DNA from: an uncultured Opitutales bacterium | Lineage (GTDB): Bacteria > Verrucomicrobiota > Verrucomicrobiia > Opitutales > Intestinicryptomonadaceae | Assembly: GCA_900545705.1 (NCBI GenBank) | Contig: URAK01000001.1 | Coordinates: 234,050 to 298,049 of the forward strand | Reading direction: 5' to 3' | Length of the DNA stretch: 64,000 bases | In this document: positions 34,513-43,861 of the stretch, in pieces | Layout: the number at the start of each line of letters is the position of its first letter | How positions within the stretch are numbered: the first letter of the stretch is position 1 | Program-made: the position numbers and the translations under genes | Notes under the pieces: model-generated | Databases searched by the model: none | Told to the model about the DNA's origin: nothing | What the model saw: only the letters and a program-made list of their open reading frames with translations

Positions 34513-34740
34513 CGACGCAAAAACTTTTGCGTTCAGGTCATTTCCAGCAAAATGTGTCTCTGAATTTTACGTTGCGCATAATATTGAATTTTTAGTGCGC
34601 CGGAAGAAATGCGGCGAAAATCAATAGGGCGAGGCTTTAATGTATATCTCCTTTTCCTCTATATTTTGGCGATGGTTCGGTTCATTGCTCTGCCTTCCCC
34701 GCACGCCTGATAATAGAAAATTTGCAAAAAAATTTTTAAA

Positions 34741-37506
34741 TCAATAAATAATCTTCCCAAACATGTCGGGGCGGATTGGCCCGATGTTGAGCCGCCATTT
34801 GGGGAGGGTTTCGCACGCGGGCCACCTGTATTTTACGGCGGGCAATTTTGTCGGGCTTCCAGCCGCGTCGCGGCGGACAAATATCCACGACGGTTTTATT
34901 TCCTTCCCGGCGTAGGCGATATCTGGCAGAAATATTGACACTTTTTTTATCTCTCCCGAGCGTTCTATTTTTGTCTCAAACAGCCCGGATTCGTCGGAAA
35001 CGGAATTCCCGTTTATTTTTACGGCAAGCGGGAAAATTGTTCCGGCGGCGTCGAGCATTGCCACGCTAAATTCGTCGTATCCGTAGTCGCCGCGCAGTTG
35101 GGCTTCAAATTTTATTCCGCCGTCGCATTCGGAAATTTTCCAGCGCGTAGAAGGGGCTTCGTTCCACTGCGCGCCGGTCTGCACTTTCGGCGCGTTTTCT
35201 TCAAAGGAACTTTCGGGAAGTTTGCCGCCTTCTCGCAAAATATTTTTAGCGGCTGCGATTTGATTGAGCGTATCCTTTAAGATGTCGGCGCGCCATTCAA
35301 GCCTCTCTTTTGAATACATGTGCGTCTCGGCTTCGGAGTGGAAGCCCAAACGCGAATCCTCTGCACACAGTTCCGCTAGCCTTTTTGAGGCATCTATTTC
35401 AGACACCACTATTTCGCCCATGCGCTCGAGGTTTTTCAGAGCTTTTTTTGTGTCGCCTTCAACCCGCGAGGCGCAATAGGCGCCGCGCCTTAGCAGGTAA
35501 AACTCAAATATGTTTCTCGCGCTCTCAAACTGTATTCTAAGGGCTTTCAATAATCCGAGGTCAAGCTTTGCAGCGGTGTCGTCTTTGGAAAGAGACTTCT
35601 CAATATCTTCAATCTCCGGCGCGACCGACTCAATCTTTTCGCAAATTAGCCGAGAGAGCATCAAAGCCTCATCGAGCGTATGGTTTTCGAGCGCCTCTCC
35701 GATTGTTTCCCCATTGGGGCAGATGTCGGGAATCCACGTCGGGTTTAGCGGGCGCATTTGTATGTCGAGATACAGCGGCCAAACTGTTCCAGAGTGCATT
35801 GGCCCGTAGTATTGCATATTGTTTGAAAGCGGATAATTTTTGTATCCTTCGGCGTAAGCCTTCAATATTTTTATGATTTTGCCTGTGTTTGCGCCCCAAT
35901 GCGGCTTGGCGAGTTTCATTAAAAATTCGTCCACGCCGCTCTTGAAATCTTCAAACGCGAGCTTCCCGGCGGCTTCGTTCATAATGCCCGGATAGTTGCC
36001 GAAGTACCAACATTGCATGACGCTCGAGCAGCCAAGAGTTTTCATGTGGGAGTATTTTTCATACAGCAGCCCCGGCGTCGGGATAAATGGAACTGTCGCC
36101 AATTCGTGCGAGCAGCCGACTTGGATTTTTGCCGACAATTCCGCCCGCGACGAAGCCGCGGTATCCGCTACCCGCCTAAATATGTGTGACGGATCCGTGC
36201 GTGAGAGCCAATAGTCTCCTCCGCATCTCCACCGCCCGAGCTGCTTTGCGAGGGTTCCGCTCTCAAAATTATACTGCAATATTGCGCCTTCGGGAACGTG
36301 CCGCGCGATTTCAAATACCCACTGCGCGCGTTCGGGCGTCTGCTGGGGCTGGTAGAGCCATGTGATTAGCTGGGCTTTTGGGGCGGACTTCCGAATGCCT
36401 TCAACCATAGCCCGCGCCGCGTCTTCATATACCTTCCACTTGGGGATTTTGGAGCATCTCGGGCATTTTATTTCAGCGTCCGAGACGGCCGGAAGTGCGC
36501 TTAGGCAGTTGGTGATTCTTTCGCCGTGGCTGATATTTATAAGACCTCCCAGATTTGGGACGTTAGCAAATATGTCGGCGAGAGACTCCCGCAAGTATTG
36601 CCGCGCCGATTCGCTTGCGGTGCAAAAAGCGTAGTCGTTCCCCCAGCCGCGCGCGCCTTTCCATTCTGGGTGCGCCGCCAATAGCGGGTCGTCGGCCGAA
36701 AGAGATTTTGGCTCTATTGCAAACAGCCAAACTTTAATGCCGTACCTGCCGCATTTCTCGACTGTATTTCGGAGCTTTTCGAGCCTCTTTTCAGCGTTTG
36801 GGTCGCGTTCTGTAAAAGAGGTTTTGGCAAGCTCCCTAAACTCGATTGTAAGCCATAGCCCGTTTATGCCCTCGCGCGCGAGTTTTGACAGATATTCGTC
36901 CGGATAATAGTCGATATCGTCAAGCAGTTCGTCGCGGTTGAACGGAGGCCGTTTTATAGGCCCGAAAAAACATCTCGATATTCTGTTTTTTATCCACGGC
37001 TTGCGTTCGATTTTTCCGACGGGCAAAAAGGCGCCTTCTTGCGATTGAATTAAGTCTTGAAGAAAATATATGCCTCTTCTAAGCCCTTCGTCGTCTTCGG
37101 CGGTGATTGTTATTCCGGACTTTTCGACATCAACGCGATAGCTTTCGTATCCCGACACTTTCCCGCGTTTTAGTGTAAGTGTTGCGGGGCCGTTTTTAGG
37201 GAGTTTAGCATCGGCTAAAAATAAGCCGAGGTCGGACAGGGCTGTTTTGAGGTTATCCCCCGCTGAGTATTCGTCGGCGACTGTTATGCCGCCCGACAAG
37301 TCAAGCTCTGAGGGCAGGGCTTTGCGGCTCCAAAAAAATCTCTGCGGCTGGCGTTTTGCGAGGTCGCCTACAAATTTCCATTGCTCGCGTCCGGGCGGCG
37401 GCGGATATGCGCCGGCTTCCACAGATTGGCTCGTAAAGATAGAAATATTGGCTGCGGCTGCCCAGATGAGGGCGGGTAGGGCGTTTTTTTTCAAATTGCT
37501 AACCAT
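34741..37506 (-). CDS. Large secreted GH20-like protein
   Basis: This 921-residue protein has a signal peptide (cleavage near SVEAG). About 80-165 resembles the GH20b/alpha-glucuronidase N-terminal zincin-like domain (YRVDVEKSGITITAEDDEGLRRGIYFLQDLI). A TIM-barrel-like part follows (YLSKLAREGINGLWLTIEF, KVWLFAIEP, GGLINISHGERIT). A CPRCSK cysteine pair near 347-352 is unusual, and a helical and beta C-terminus follows. GH20 enzymes use a neighbouring Asp-Glu pair; I do not see one clearly, so specificity is open (hexosaminidase-, GH67- or GH115-like are all possible). It is transcribed alone, divergent from serS, 130 bp away. Confidence 0.68.
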   Translation of the reverse strand: MVSNLKKNALPALIWAAAANISIFTSQSVEAGAYPPPPGREQWKFVGDLAKRQPQRFFWSRKALPSELDLSGGITVADEYSAGDNLKTALSDLGLFLADAKLPKNGPATLTLKRGKVSGYESYRVDVEKSGITITAEDDEGLRRGIYFLQDLIQSQEGAFLPVGKIERKPWIKNRISRCFFGPIKRPPFNRDELLDDIDYYPDEYLSKLAREGINGLWLTIEFRELAKTSFTERDPNAEKRLEKLRNTVEKCGRYGIKVWLFAIEPKSLSADDPLLAAHPEWKGARGWGNDYAFCTASESARQYLRESLADIFANVPNLGGLINISHGERITNCLSALPAVSDAEIKCPRCSKIPKWKVYEDAARAMVEGIRKSAPKAQLITWLYQPQQTPERAQWVFEIARHVPEGAILQYNFESGTLAKQLGRWRCGGDYWLSRTDPSHIFRRVADTAASSRAELSAKIQVGCSHELATVPFIPTPGLLYEKYSHMKTLGCSSVMQCWYFGNYPGIMNEAAGKLAFEDFKSGVDEFLMKLAKPHWGANTGKIIKILKAYAEGYKNYPLSNNMQYYGPMHSGTVWPLYLDIQMRPLNPTWIPDICPNGETIGEALENHTLDEALMLSRLICEKIESVAPEIEDIEKSLSKDDTAAKLDLGLLKALRIQFESARNIFEFYLLRRGAYCASRVEGDTKKALKNLERMGEIVVSEIDASKRLAELCAEDSRLGFHSEAETHMYSKERLEWRADILKDTLNQIAAAKNILREGGKLPESSFEENAPKVQTGAQWNEAPSTRWKISECDGGIKFEAQLRGDYGYDEFSVAMLDAAGTIFPLAVKINGNSVSDESGLFETKIERSGEIKKVSIFLPDIAYAGKEIKPSWIFVRRDAAGSPTKLPAVKYRWPACETLPKWRLNIGPIRPDMFGKIIY

Positions 37507-37636
37507 ACGGGCAAAAATCTATTGCAATGTTAGCTGCCGCCGTCGCGGAAGACAAGCAATATTAGAGACGTTGCGGCAATAGACTCAACTATTTTGTTGA
37601 AATGCGAATGTGGAAAGTCAATTATAGACACCCATT

Positions 37637-38899
37637 ATGATAGACGTAAAATTTTTAAGGGAAAATCCCGAATTGGTGAAGGCGAAGGTTGCCCTCAAAC
37701 ATTTTGAGTGCGACATCGACGCCGTGCTCGCCCTCGACGCCCAGAGGCGCAAGGCCGTTGCCGATTTTGAAGACGCGCGCGCCGCGCAAAACGCCGCAAG
37801 CAAAGCTATGGCGGAATTGCCCAAAGGTTCCCCAGAATTTAAGGAAAAACTCGCGGAAATGAAGGAAGTCTCAAAGCGCGTAAAGGACCTCGAAGCCGCC
37901 GCTGCCGAGATTGACAAGCGCTGGAAGCAAATCCTCCTCACAATCCCGAATATGCCCGACGACAGCGTTCCGGTCGGAAAATCCGCCGAGGACAATGTCA
38001 CCGTTTACACTTGGGGGGACGTCACCAAGATAAAAAATGCCGTCCCGCACTGGGATTTGCCCTATTTTGAAAAGATGCTCGACTTCCGCCGCGGCGTAAA
38101 AGTGACCGGCGCGGGCTTCCCTTTCTATGTTGGCGACATGGCTAGGCTCGTCAGGGCCCTCTTGGCATTCTTCCTAGACGAAGCGCGCAAGAACGGCTAC
38201 CGCGAGCTTATGTGCCCGATTATGGTGAATGCGGCAAGCGCCACCGCCACTGGGCAGCTCCCCGACAAAGAGGGGCAAATGTACCACGACGCCACTGACG
38301 ATTACTATATGATTCCCACCGCCGAAGTTCCCGTCACCAACTTCTACCGCGACGAAACTTTTGACGAGTCCGAATTGCCGGTGTACGCTTGCGCGTACAC
38401 TCCGTGCTTCCGCCGCGAGGCGGGCAGCTGGGGCAAAGACGTGCGCGGGCTCAACCGCCTCCACCAGTTCGACAAAGTGGAACTTGTGAAATGGGTTCAC
38501 CCCGACCACAGCTTTGAGGAGCTTGAAAAGCTTCGCAAAGACGCCGAGGGAATCCTGCAAAAGCTGAACTTGCCCTACCGCGTGCTCTCTATATGCACGG
38601 GCGACATTGGCTTCCCGCATGCCAAGCAGTTCGACCTCGAAGTCTGGGCGGCGGGGCAGCAGAGATGGCTCGAAGTGTCGAGCTGCTCTTGCTTCACAGA
38701 TTTTCAGGCGCGCAGGGCAAACATAAGGTTTAAGTCCGCCGGCGGAAAGCCCGCTTTCGTCCACACACTGAACGGCTCGGGGCTTGCGATACCGCGCGTT
38801 TTGGCGGCCCTGCTCGAAAACAATGTGCGCGACGACGGCTCGATAGCAATTCCAGAAGTTCTTTCCCACTGGTACGGCTCCGACACTCTCGGAAAATAG
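37637..38899 (+). CDS. serS: Seryl-tRNA synthetase
   Basis: This 420-residue class II synthetase charges tRNA-Ser. The N-terminal coiled-coil arm covers about 30-105 (EDARAAQNAASKAMAELP and KEVSKRVKDLEAAAAEI). The catalytic core contains TAEVPVTNFYRDE, motif 2 FRREAGSWGKDVRGLNRLHQFDKVE and motif 3 NGSGLAIPRVLAALLEN. Length is normal. The start MIDVKFLRENPELVKAK is the standard family beginning. It stands alone. A possible TATAGA box lies at 37624-37629, close to the ATG. Confidence 0.97.
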   Translation: MIDVKFLRENPELVKAKVALKHFECDIDAVLALDAQRRKAVADFEDARAAQNAASKAMAELPKGSPEFKEKLAEMKEVSKRVKDLEAAAAEIDKRWKQILLTIPNMPDDSVPVGKSAEDNVTVYTWGDVTKIKNAVPHWDLPYFEKMLDFRRGVKVTGAGFPFYVGDMARLVRALLAFFLDEARKNGYRELMCPIMVNAASATATGQLPDKEGQMYHDATDDYYMIPTAEVPVTNFYRDETFDESELPVYACAYTPCFRREAGSWGKDVRGLNRLHQFDKVELVKWVHPDHSFEELEKLRKDAEGILQKLNLPYRVLSICTGDIGFPHAKQFDLEVWAAGQQRWLEVSSCSCFTDFQARRANIRFKSAGGKPAFVHTLNGSGLAIPRVLAALLENNVRDDGSIAIPEVLSHWYGSDTLGK

Positions 38900-39176
38900 C
38901 GCGCTTTACCGCGCGCCGTGCTGCGGCGCGCCGGGGAAAATTCGCCATAGGGTTGCCGTTGCTTCACACCTCGGCTGCCTTTACGCAAAATTTCCGGGAT
39001 ACGCCGTTTTGTTCCTTGTTTTTATGGGTTGCGGCGCGAAGCCGGTACAATTTTAATTCCAGGTTCGCCTGCCTGCCAAAATAATAACGCAGCGGTGCAT
39101 TCGCGCATCGTGCCGCAGCCGTAAAAGACAAAAATCCTGCCAAGAAATATTCGCAGACTACCGATACTCCACAAAA

Positions 39177-40502
39177 ATGTTTGAAGCAATAACGGAAAAT
39201 CTATCCAAAGCCCTCCGCAATTTGCGGGGGCTCGGAAAGCTAACGGAAGAAAATATGGCCGAAGCCCTCGGCGAAGTGCGCAAGGCGCTTCTATCGGCAG
39301 ACGTTCATTTCAAGGTTGCCAGAGACTTTACAGACAGGGTTAAGGCGGAATGCGTGGGTCTCGAAGTGGTAAAGTCTGTGACGCCCGGGCAGCAGATTGT
39401 AAAAATTATAAGCGACGAGCTCGAAAAGCTTCTTGGCGCTGGCGAGACTGAGCTTTCTCCGATAAGGCCGCTTAAAATTATGATGGTAGGCTTGCATGGC
39501 TCTGGGAAAACTACCACTTCCGCAAAACTCGCGGCGCTGCTTAGAAAACAGGGAATGAATCCCGCGCTCATCGCGTGCGACGTTTACAGGCCCGCGGCAA
39601 TCGACCAGCTCGAAATACTCGGAAAGCAAATTGGAGTTCCGGTATATTCCGACAGAAATTCAAAAGATGTTCCGCGCCTCGGAAAAACTCTTTGCGACGA
39701 AGCCATAAAAAACGGGGCAAATGTTGTAATACTCGATACCGCCGGCAGGCTTCAGATAGACGCCGAGCTTATTGAAGAAATAAAAAAGCTGAGGGAAAAC
39801 GTCTCCCCGAAGGAGGTTTTGCTCGTCGCCGACGCCGCGTTGGGGCAGGAGGCTGTGAACGTCGCAAAGGCCTTCAACGAGGCGGTAGGCATGACGGGCG
39901 TTGTGATGACAAAGCTCGACGGCGACGCTCGGGGAGGGGCGGCGCTCTCCATCAAAGCAGTTTCAGGAGCGCCAATTAAGTTCGCCGGCACGGGCGAAAA
40001 AATTTCCGACATAGAAGTATTTCACGCCGACAGAATGGCGCAGCGCATACTCGGCATGGGCGACATCGTAAGCCTCGTTGAAAAGGCCCAGGAAAATATC
40101 GACATGCAGGAGGCCGCCAAAATGGCCGAAAAGCTCCGCAAGGCGGAGTTCAACCTCGAAGATTTTCTCGCCCAGATGCGCCAGATGAAAAAGCTCGGCC
40201 CGCTTGGGGGCATAATGAAAATGCTGCCGGGGCTTGGAGGCATGGGAATTGAAATAGGAGAAAAAGAGGAGAGCCGCATGCGCCGAATGGAGGCGATAAT
40301 TTTGTCAATGACACCCGCCGAAAGGCGCAATCCGTCAATAATAAACGCGCGCAGAAGAATGAGGATTGCGGGCGGTTCCGGAACTCAGGTAAGGGACGTC
40401 AACACTCTGCTAAAACAGTTCGAGCAGATGAGAAAAATGATGAAAATGATGAAGGGCGAAAAGGGAAGGCGAATGATGTCGTCTCTCATGCGCCGCATGT
40501 AG
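39177..40502 (+). CDS. ffh: Signal recognition particle protein (SRP54 homologue)
   Basis: This 441-residue GTPase binds SRP RNA and signal sequences for co-translational membrane targeting. N domain about 1-95, then the G domain: G1 GLHGSGKT at 105-112, DTAGRLQ, TKLDGDARGG and the closing GTGEKISDIEVF. The M domain is Met-rich (KLGPLGGIMKMLPGLGGM, SMTPAERRNPSIINARRRMRIAGGSGT) and ends in MMKMMKGEKGRRMMSSLMRRM. The length is slightly short of Gram-negative Ffh. It is monocistronic, 277 bp after serS; I found no recognisable SRP RNA between them. Confidence 0.97.
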   Translation: MFEAITENLSKALRNLRGLGKLTEENMAEALGEVRKALLSADVHFKVARDFTDRVKAECVGLEVVKSVTPGQQIVKIISDELEKLLGAGETELSPIRPLKIMMVGLHGSGKTTTSAKLAALLRKQGMNPALIACDVYRPAAIDQLEILGKQIGVPVYSDRNSKDVPRLGKTLCDEAIKNGANVVILDTAGRLQIDAELIEEIKKLRENVSPKEVLLVADAALGQEAVNVAKAFNEAVGMTGVVMTKLDGDARGGAALSIKAVSGAPIKFAGTGEKISDIEVFHADRMAQRILGMGDIVSLVEKAQENIDMQEAAKMAEKLRKAEFNLEDFLAQMRQMKKLGPLGGIMKMLPGLGGMGIEIGEKEESRMRRMEAIILSMTPAERRNPSIINARRRMRIAGGSGTQVRDVNTLLKQFEQMRKMMKMMKGEKGRRMMSSLMRRM

Positions 40503-40682
40503 GAGCGCGCTCTCTTTGTTTAATACTCGTTTCTGATTGTTTTTGCAATTCTGCGCAAAGGTCTGCCTTTTAGCCCATTTGCGAATTGGCGCGTCGGCGC
40601 GGAGAGCGGCAGGCGCTTTAATTTTTTGCGCGCGGTGGCGGCGCGGCTTTAATTTTTTTACAGTATGGAAGCTAAAAATAGT

Positions 40683-41633
40683 CTAAGAATTGCGGTCTAA
40701 TTGGGTGTAAAACTTTGCAAAAAAATCTTCCGCCCTGTCCAAGTATTTGGATTTAGCGGGCGCGGTTAAAGAATCTTCCATAGCTTTTGATTTTTTCCCG
40801 TTATTGTCCGCTTTAGGAATATCTTTTACGGAGGATACGGAAGGAATGCCTTTGGCGTAAATGTATGTCTTTTGGGGGCGAACGCGGCTGTCGTAAAATT
40901 TCATAGGGCCTAAGTCGCGCGTATCAAATAGTGAGTCGCTGGCGGAGTCGGCGATGTTTTTTAGTTCGCGGTAGGTGTCTTGTATAGATGATAGGACTTT
41001 GCCTTTTGCGTAAATCTTAAATTCCGATTTTATCGGAGTCCCGTCGGCGGTGTAGTGGAAAAGCAGGTCCGAAAGCTTTTCTCCGGAATGTTTGTTGCGC
41101 ATCTCAACCGAGACGATTTTTCTTTTGTTCAACTGTATGAAATGGTCCGTCGACAAATCGGAATATTTTATTGAGTCGTCCGAGATTTTGAGGCCGTTTT
41201 TGCCGTCGGAAAATTTGCCGCGCAGAGCTTCGATGAATGCGTCGGGATAAAGCGCGATATAAAGCCTCGCGTCAAAAGACGAAAATTCCCCTATGTTTCC
41301 CTCTAAAGGCGATATAATTGCTTTGGCATTTGCGCCGTCAATCTCGGCGAGATATTTCACAGGATTGTACAACGAAAAATTCCGCAGTCGTTTTATTTGT
41401 TTTGAAAGCGCGCCTCTATCGTTTATTAAAACGCAATATTCATTTTGTATGCGCTCTCCGCGTGTTCTATCCGGCAAATTTATAGCTCCGGGCTCGTGGT
41501 TGAAATAAAGCGTGCTTTTTGCGCCTTCCGCCGTAGTAGTATCGTTAGCGACTACCGAGAAAATGCGCTCTCCCTCCGCGCAAGCCGCGTTTACCGAGAA
41601 GCAAATCAACGCAAGTAGAATGAGATTTTTCAT
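40683..41633 (-). CDS. Secreted protein of unknown function
   Basis: This 316-residue protein has a signal peptide (NLILLALICFSVNAACAEG). The mature part is mixed alpha/beta with DARLYIALYPDAFIEAL and LLFHYTADGTPIKSEFKIYAKGKVLSS. The latter resembles beta-hairpin units of lipid-binding or LolA/YD-type outer-membrane proteins, but not clearly enough to assign. The C-terminal 50 residues are Lys/Ser-rich and probably disordered, ending in a short helix. Transcribed alone, convergent with ffh; the space between them (40503-40682) has only weak GC-rich folds. I do not recognise a family. Confidence 0.65.
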   Translation of the reverse strand: MKNLILLALICFSVNAACAEGERIFSVVANDTTTAEGAKSTLYFNHEPGAINLPDRTRGERIQNEYCVLINDRGALSKQIKRLRNFSLYNPVKYLAEIDGANAKAIISPLEGNIGEFSSFDARLYIALYPDAFIEALRGKFSDGKNGLKISDDSIKYSDLSTDHFIQLNKRKIVSVEMRNKHSGEKLSDLLFHYTADGTPIKSEFKIYAKGKVLSSIQDTYRELKNIADSASDSLFDTRDLGPMKFYDSRVRPQKTYIYAKGIPSVSSVKDIPKADNNGKKSKAMEDSLTAPAKSKYLDRAEDFFAKFYTQLDRNS

Positions 41634-41845
41634 AATATTTTCTTTTTGCCTTTGAAATCAAAAACACTCTATCGGCGGCAGCTCTTTCACTCTCGCTTTC
41701 CGCTTTCGATTCCGTAAATTATTTCTTTACAAAATAAATCATAAAATATGCGGAGCAAAAAAGCAAAGATAAAATGCAATAAAAAAGCTCGTGGCAGGCG
41801 GCGTTTTCTTTATAAAAATTGCTAAAGAACTAATAGGAAAATCTT

Positions 41846-41977
41846 ATGAAAAATATGCTAAAAATTACGGTGCGCGCCTTTGCGGCGGCTGTAATACTTG
41901 GGGTTCAGTCCGCCTTTGCCCGCCGCCTAAATTCCGCCTGTTCAGCGGCGGCGGTTTCGGGTTCTGCTGCGCGGTAA
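41846..41977 (+). CDS. Small secreted peptide ORF (43 aa), hypothetical
   Basis: A frame of 43 codons starts with an ATG preceded by AGGAAA at 41835-41840, five bases upstream, one of the few good ribosome sites here. The N-terminus reads MKNMLKITVRAFAAAVILG then VQSAFA, a convincing signal peptide with an A-F-A cleavage site. Only about 18 residues remain (RRLNSACSAAAVSGSAAR, one Cys). A terminator follows at 42061. It could be a small exported peptide or the remains of a longer gene. Another frame covers the same DNA for 70 codons but lacks such a start. Confidence 0.45.
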   Translation: MKNMLKITVRAFAAAVILGVQSAFARRLNSACSAAAVSGSAAR

Positions 41978-42060
41978 AGCGCGCAAAAATATTCGGAGTT
42001 TAATTGCGCCCATACAGAAAAATGTTTCGGCAATCTATAAAATTAAAAATTTGAAGGCAA

Positions 42061-42107
42061 AAAAATTGCCGCGAAAGCCCTGAAATTGCAGGCGCGGCAA
42101 ATTTTTT
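42061..42107. terminator. Bidirectional terminator
   Basis: Stem TTGCCGCG (42066-42073) / CGCGGCAA (42093-42100) with a 19-base loop. T6 follows on the plus strand, and a T run on the minus strand (complement of the A run ending at 42065). It can end both the small plus-strand ORF and nadC. Confidence 0.8.
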
Positions 42108-42127
42108 AAATGCAGGATATTCTGCGG

Positions 42128-43063
42128 CTATGAGTCAAGCCCGATGTCTATCCATTTGCTCGAATGGACGGGGGCGGCTGTAGATATAAAATCCGCGCCG
42201 AGCTTTCCAAGCTCGCCAATGCTGTCGAGCGTGACTCCCCCGGATATTTCAGTCCACGACTTATCCCCAATCATATTCACTGCGGTTTTTATGTCGGCGG
42301 GGGTAAAGTTGTCGAGCATTATGACGTCAGCGCCCGCTTCGAGCACAGGCGGAATTTGCTCGAGCGCGTCAACTTCCACTTCTATCGCGAATCCCGCATT
42401 TTTTTCGCGCGCGGTGCGCACGGCAGCCGCCAGCCTTTCGCCCTTCGAGGCGCCGGCAGCGGCAAGGTGGTTGTCTTTCAGCATTACGCGGTCAAAAAGC
42501 CCTATTCTGTGGTTGTATCCGCCGCCGCACGCAAAGGCGTATTTTTCAAGCACGCGCAACCCCGGCGTCGTCTTGCGGGTATCCAGCAATTTTGTTGGCG
42601 AATCGCCGAGCGCCTCGACGTATTTTGCGGTCTCGGTCGCAACTCCCGACAGCCTTTGCAGAAAGTTCAACATTATGCGTTCCGCTTGCAATATAACACG
42701 CGCGGAGCCTTCTATTACCCCGAGTTTTGCCCCCTTTGAAACTTTGTCGCCGTCTTTTGCGAGAGGGGTAAACTTGCACTCAAAGTCGTCGGAGGCTTCT
42801 TCATAGACTTTTAGGACAATCCGCACAAGCTCCATGCCGCAAACAACCATGTCGCGGCGCGCGCATAGGGCGGCCGCCGTTTTTATGGAGGGGGTCAGCG
42901 AGCGCGTAGTTATGTCGGCCGCGACTTTCGGAAGCACTGCAAGCCCCGCGCCTTCTATGTCTTCGGCGCGTGCAGTCTTGACAAGCTCGGCGACGTATTT
43001 TTCGTCGATGTCGCTCCATTTAAGGCGGCGCACGAGATGCGAAAGGTAGGTTGAGTCTTTCAT
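42128..43063 (-). CDS. nadC: Nicotinate-nucleotide pyrophosphorylase (quinolinate phosphoribosyltransferase)
   Basis: This 311-residue enzyme turns quinolinate and PRPP into nicotinate mononucleotide in NAD synthesis. Conserved segments are LLDTRKTTPGLRVLEKYA, GGYNHRIGLFDRVMLKDNH, IEVEVDALEQ and ADVIMLDNFTP. The start at 43063 fits the family and lies two bases after the TGA of the inositol-monophosphatase-like gene; the frame extends 17 codons further up inside that gene. No nadA or nadB is adjacent. Confidence 0.95.
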   Translation of the reverse strand: MKDSTYLSHLVRRLKWSDIDEKYVAELVKTARAEDIEGAGLAVLPKVAADITTRSLTPSIKTAAALCARRDMVVCGMELVRIVLKVYEEASDDFECKFTPLAKDGDKVSKGAKLGVIEGSARVILQAERIMLNFLQRLSGVATETAKYVEALGDSPTKLLDTRKTTPGLRVLEKYAFACGGGYNHRIGLFDRVMLKDNHLAAAGASKGERLAAAVRTAREKNAGFAIEVEVDALEQIPPVLEAGADVIMLDNFTPADIKTAVNMIGDKSWTEISGGVTLDSIGELGKLGADFISTAAPVHSSKWIDIGLDS

Positions 43064-43065
43064 TG

Positions 43066-43830
43066 TCACTCGGTAAAAAATTCTTTGCGGGCGGCCGCCT
43101 GTATGGAAATGCAAAGTGGCTTTCCTTCTACGCCCAAAAATTCAAACTCGTATGCCCCGCCGGCGGACTCCATCAATGAAAGCCCCGCGGCGACGTCCCA
43201 TAGATACAGCCTGTTTTCCTTGTAGGCGTCGGCTCTTCCGGCGGCTACCCACGCCATTGCGAGCGCCGCGCTTCCGCACATTCTGACCTTCTTGAATTTT
43301 TGCACGGCTGTCACAAAATGTTTAAGGTTTTCGTCGGAATAGTCAGTCGCGCTCGGGAAGCCCGTCATTAGCACTGCTTGCGATTGCTCGCGCGCCCAGG
43401 CGGGCTTTATTTCCGCGCCGTTTAGCGTAAGGGGAAGGCCTTTGCCGCCTGCGTAGAGCTCGCCGCGGGTGAAGTCGTTTATCGCGCCTACAACCGGCGT
43501 GCGCCCCTTCATCAGCGCAACGCTCACGCATACCCCCGGAATGCCCCTGAGAAAATTGTAAGTGCCATCTATTGGGTCTACTATCCAATAGTAGGAATCG
43601 TTGAATGCAAGCGACGTGTCCCCGCCGTTTTCCTCTCCGATGACGGGTATGCCGGTCGTTTCGAGCTTGCCGCGGATAAACATTTCGCTCTCGACGTCCT
43701 CCTGCAATTTGACGTCATTGCCGGCGTCGGAATTTACGCGGCGCTCCGCTATCGCCGACAGGCGCTCGCCCGCGGCCTTTGCGACGGACGAGGCGATTTT
43801 TAAAAATGCGGATTTTTCAGATAAGTCCAT
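43066..43830 (-). CDS. Inositol monophosphatase family protein
   Basis: This 254-residue Mg-dependent phosphatase has the metal ligands of the family: Glu 66 in GEENGGD, Asp 85 and Asp 88 in WIVDPIDGTYNF, and Asp 212 in WDVAAG. Possible substrates include inositol-1-phosphate, histidinol phosphate or 3'-phosphoadenosine 5'-phosphate; sequence alone does not decide. It is co-transcribed with nadC (stop and start two bases apart) and follows the acyl ligase by 31 bp. Confidence 0.92.
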   Translation of the reverse strand: MDLSEKSAFLKIASSVAKAAGERLSAIAERRVNSDAGNDVKLQEDVESEMFIRGKLETTGIPVIGEENGGDTSLAFNDSYYWIVDPIDGTYNFLRGIPGVCVSVALMKGRTPVVGAINDFTRGELYAGGKGLPLTLNGAEIKPAWAREQSQAVLMTGFPSATDYSDENLKHFVTAVQKFKKVRMCGSAALAMAWVAAGRADAYKENRLYLWDVAAGLSLMESAGGAYEFEFLGVEGKPLCISIQAAARKEFFTE

Positions 43831-43861
43831 ATTGCTCCAATTTTGTAAAGTATTGCGGCTA

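Larger units (their letters stand above)
34114..34740. other. Intergenic region with a direct repeat, no clear gene
   Basis: This lies between a plus-strand terminator and the end of the minus-strand GH20-like gene. It contains two identical 25-bp copies (34251-34275 and 34488-34512). Short frames of about 70 codons exist on both strands around 34293-34563, but composition and lack of ribosome sites argue against them. No terminator for the GH20-like gene was found. Confidence 0.4.

Noticed and set aside
34293..34563. Two opposing short frames (75 and 70 codons) in the GH20-side gap
   Set aside because: They overlap each other and the direct repeat and have no start context. Treated as noncoding, though a repeated small ORF family cannot be excluded.
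38900..39176. Possible SRP (4.5S) RNA between serS and ffh
   Set aside because: The conserved GGTCAGGYCCGGAAGG-type core and GNRA loop are not found on either strand.
41791..42003. 70-codon plus-strand frame from a GTG
   Set aside because: It lacks a ribosome site and a plausible protein. The shorter frame at 41846 in another phase has both a Shine-Dalgarno and a signal peptide.
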